In this document: in pieces, positions 62,829 through 64,000 of the stretch
Layout: each line of letters begins with the position of its first letter
Position numbering within the stretch: position 1 is the first letter of the stretch
Assembly: GCF_039528515.1 (NCBI RefSeq)
Contig: NZ_BAAALT010000279.1
Coordinates: forward strand, 9,312 to 73,311
DNA: 64,000 bases
DNA from: Luedemannella flava
GTDB lineage: Bacteria; Actinomycetota; Actinomycetes; Mycobacteriales; Micromonosporaceae
Direction of reading: 5' to 3'
Made by a program: the position numbers and the translations under genes
The notes under the pieces: model-generated
The model's database searches: none
The model's input: the letters and a program-made list of their open reading frames with translations, nothing else
Told to the model about the DNA's origin: nothing

Positions 62829-64000
62829 CTACAACGCCCCCGAGTTGAAGATGCCGTACATGGCCTGGACGAGCGCCAGTGCTACAAAGCCCACGATGAC
62901 ACCCATGACGACGATGACGGTTGGCTCGAACAGGCTGGTGACCTTCTTGAGCTTGTAGTCCAGTTCGCTCTCGAAGTAGTGCGCGGTGACGTCGAGCTGG
63001 TCGTCCAGTGTGCCGGTGTCCTCGCCGACCCGGATCATGCGGGCCGCGGTGGAGGGGAACAACCCGGTCCGGGCCAGCGGCGTGGCCAGGCCCTGGCCCT
63101 CCAGCATCGCTTCCTGCACGTGGCCGAGCGAGCGGATGAAGACCCGGTTGCGCAGGGACGCCGTCGCGACGCGGAGCGCCTCGGGCAGCGCCACACCAGC
63201 CCCGGCCATGGAGGACATGACCCGGCAGAACCGCTCCACCAGCGCCGTCCGCACCGCATCGCCGATGACCGGTGTACGTAGCAGGATGCGGTCGCGCAGC
63301 AGCCGGCCGCCCTCGGTGCGCAACGCCAGGAAGATGATCAATGCGAGTGCCACCAATGAGCCGCCCATTGCCGGCCACCAGTCGATGAGGAAATCGGTGA
63401 GCCCCATCAGCATGCGCGTGGACAGCGGCAACTCCGCGTCGAGGCTGGCGAAGAACTCCTTGAACTGCGGCAGCGTGAACACCGACAGTACGACGACGGT
63501 AACCAGCGACATTCCCGCGATCATCGACGGGTAGATGGCCGCCGCCTTGATCCGCCGCCGGGCTTCCATGTCGCGTTCCAGGTACTTCGCAAGCTGGTCG
63601 AGCACGGTGTCGAGCTGGCCGGTCAGCTCCGCTGAGCGCAGGATGCCGCGGTAGAACTCGGGGAACACCTTCGGGTAGCGGTCGAAGCAGTCCGACAGCG
63701 TCTCCCCGTGGCGCAGGCCCCCCTCCACGTCGGCCATGAGCTTGCGCAGCGTCGGGTTGCCGGCCTCCTCACCGAGGGTCCGCACGGCCTCGATGAGCGG
63801 CAGGCCCGCGCGGATGAACGCGCCGAGCTGGCGGGAGAGGTGCATGACCTCCTCGCGCTTGACCCGCTTTGGCGTGATCTCCATCTGGAGAAAGCTCTTC
63901 TTCTCCTTGGCCGGCGGCGGCGCCGACGCGGCCGCCGCCGCGGTCGCGAGCCGCGACGTCGGCGCGGCCGGCGGCTGGAGCAGCAGCGGATCGCCGGGTG
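62829..64000 (-). CDS. pilC: Type IV pilus inner-membrane platform protein PilC/GspF (N-terminus beyond the window)
   Basis: The frame runs off the window at 64000. The visible part has a Pro/Ala-rich lead (PPPAKEKKSFLQ) and two T2SSF domains: MHLSRQLGAFIRAGLPLIEAVRTLGEE near the start, and VERFCRVMSSMAGAGVALPEALRVA after the middle. Three TM segments are visible (YPSMIAGMSLVTVVVLSVFTLPQF, WWPAMGGSLVALALIIFLAL, TVIVVMGVIVGFVALALVQAMYG). It anchors the assembly ATPase and the pilin machinery. The start codon is not seen; the first Met in view (63884) is unlikely to be the real start because the coding frame continues upstream. Confidence 0.88.
   Translation of the reverse strand, partial: PGDPLLLQPPAAPTSRLATAAAAASAPPPAKEKKSFLQMEITPKRVKREEVMHLSRQLGAFIRAGLPLIEAVRTLGEEAGNPTLRKLMADVEGGLRHGETLSDCFDRYPKVFPEFYRGILRSAELTGQLDTVLDQLAKYLERDMEARRRIKAAAIYPSMIAGMSLVTVVVLSVFTLPQFKEFFASLDAELPLSTRMLMGLTDFLIDWWPAMGGSLVALALIIFLALRTEGGRLLRDRILLRTPVIGDAVRTALVERFCRVMSSMAGAGVALPEALRVATASLRNRVFIRSLGHVQEAMLEGQGLATPLARTGLFPSTAARMIRVGEDTGTLDDQLDVTAHYFESELDYKLKKVTSLFEPTVIVVMGVIVGFVALALVQAMYGIFNSGAL

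Overview
The window looks like a chromosomal segment of a high-GC actinomycete, most likely from the Micromonosporales. The pointers are strong G/C bias at third codon positions, a complete Cvn 'conservon' (sensor kinase, roadblock, DUF742, GTPase), a DevR/DosR-type regulator, an 'RRRHVDF' sulfur leader peptide, Tat-exported PhoD enzymes and a type IV pilus cluster. No transposase, integrase, CRISPR array or large prophage block was seen. The family assignment is inferred from gene content only.

Layout. 0-4.8 kb: end of an unknown gene, a CHAP/peptidoglycan-binding hydrolase, a membrane protein, and a three-gene operon of anchored secreted proteins. 4.9-9.6 kb: a four-gene operon with stop/start overlaps at every junction. 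It encodes a coiled-coil/winged-helix protein, a Cas4/AddB/Dna2-type Fe-S nuclease, an unrecognised 495-residue protein and an SF1B helicase, which together look like a split Dna2-like machine. 9.6-11.5 kb: a methyltransferase, a decayed DUF4184 gene, a secreted guanyl-specific RNase and a perfect 20-bp inverted repeat. 11.6-20.2 kb: an orphan NMT1-type solute-binding lipoprotein, an extra sensor-like membrane protein, the conservon and a large membrane protein. 20.3-25.8 kb: three tandem paralogous secreted beta-propeller-like proteins, then a TetR/MFS exporter pair with shared operators. 25.8-28.8 kb: two similar short transcription units (matching promoter, short ORF, intrinsic terminator), a duplicated strong hairpin, tRNA-Gly, tRNA-Cys and an atypical class I tRNA with anticodon UAG, flanking an MFS transporter fused to a winged helix.

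28.8-38.6 kb: a DUF2784 protein, a GH10 'xylanase' whose catalytic nucleophile is replaced, an APH-like kinase, tandem PhoD phosphatases, a LigD-type PE-POL protein, a LacI regulator and small ORFs. 38.7-43.1 kb: a WD-repeat Ser/Thr kinase, a NhaD/ArsB-type transporter with a KhtT-like regulatory subunit, and a small membrane protein. 43.2-44.7 kb: a sulfur-type leader peptide, a winged-helix regulator, and a broken YeiH-like gene joined to the 3' half of an SsuB/TauB-type ATPase gene. 44.7-53.2 kb: a SUKH protein, a GntR/YtrA operon with a double palindrome, a WYL-DinB fusion, a VOC protein, an FMN reductase and FAD oxidoreductase pair, and a frameshifted GDSL esterase. 53.3-60.1 kb: a membrane protein, a DevR-like regulator with a candidate DevR box, a ferric-reductase/FMN-binding/ApbE redox operon and a P-type cation ATPase. 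60.1-64 kb: type IV pilus genes (PilX-like, two prepilins, PilC) on the minus strand, running off the window.

Three pseudogenes show single-base frame breaks. Some of these may be sequencing errors rather than real decay.
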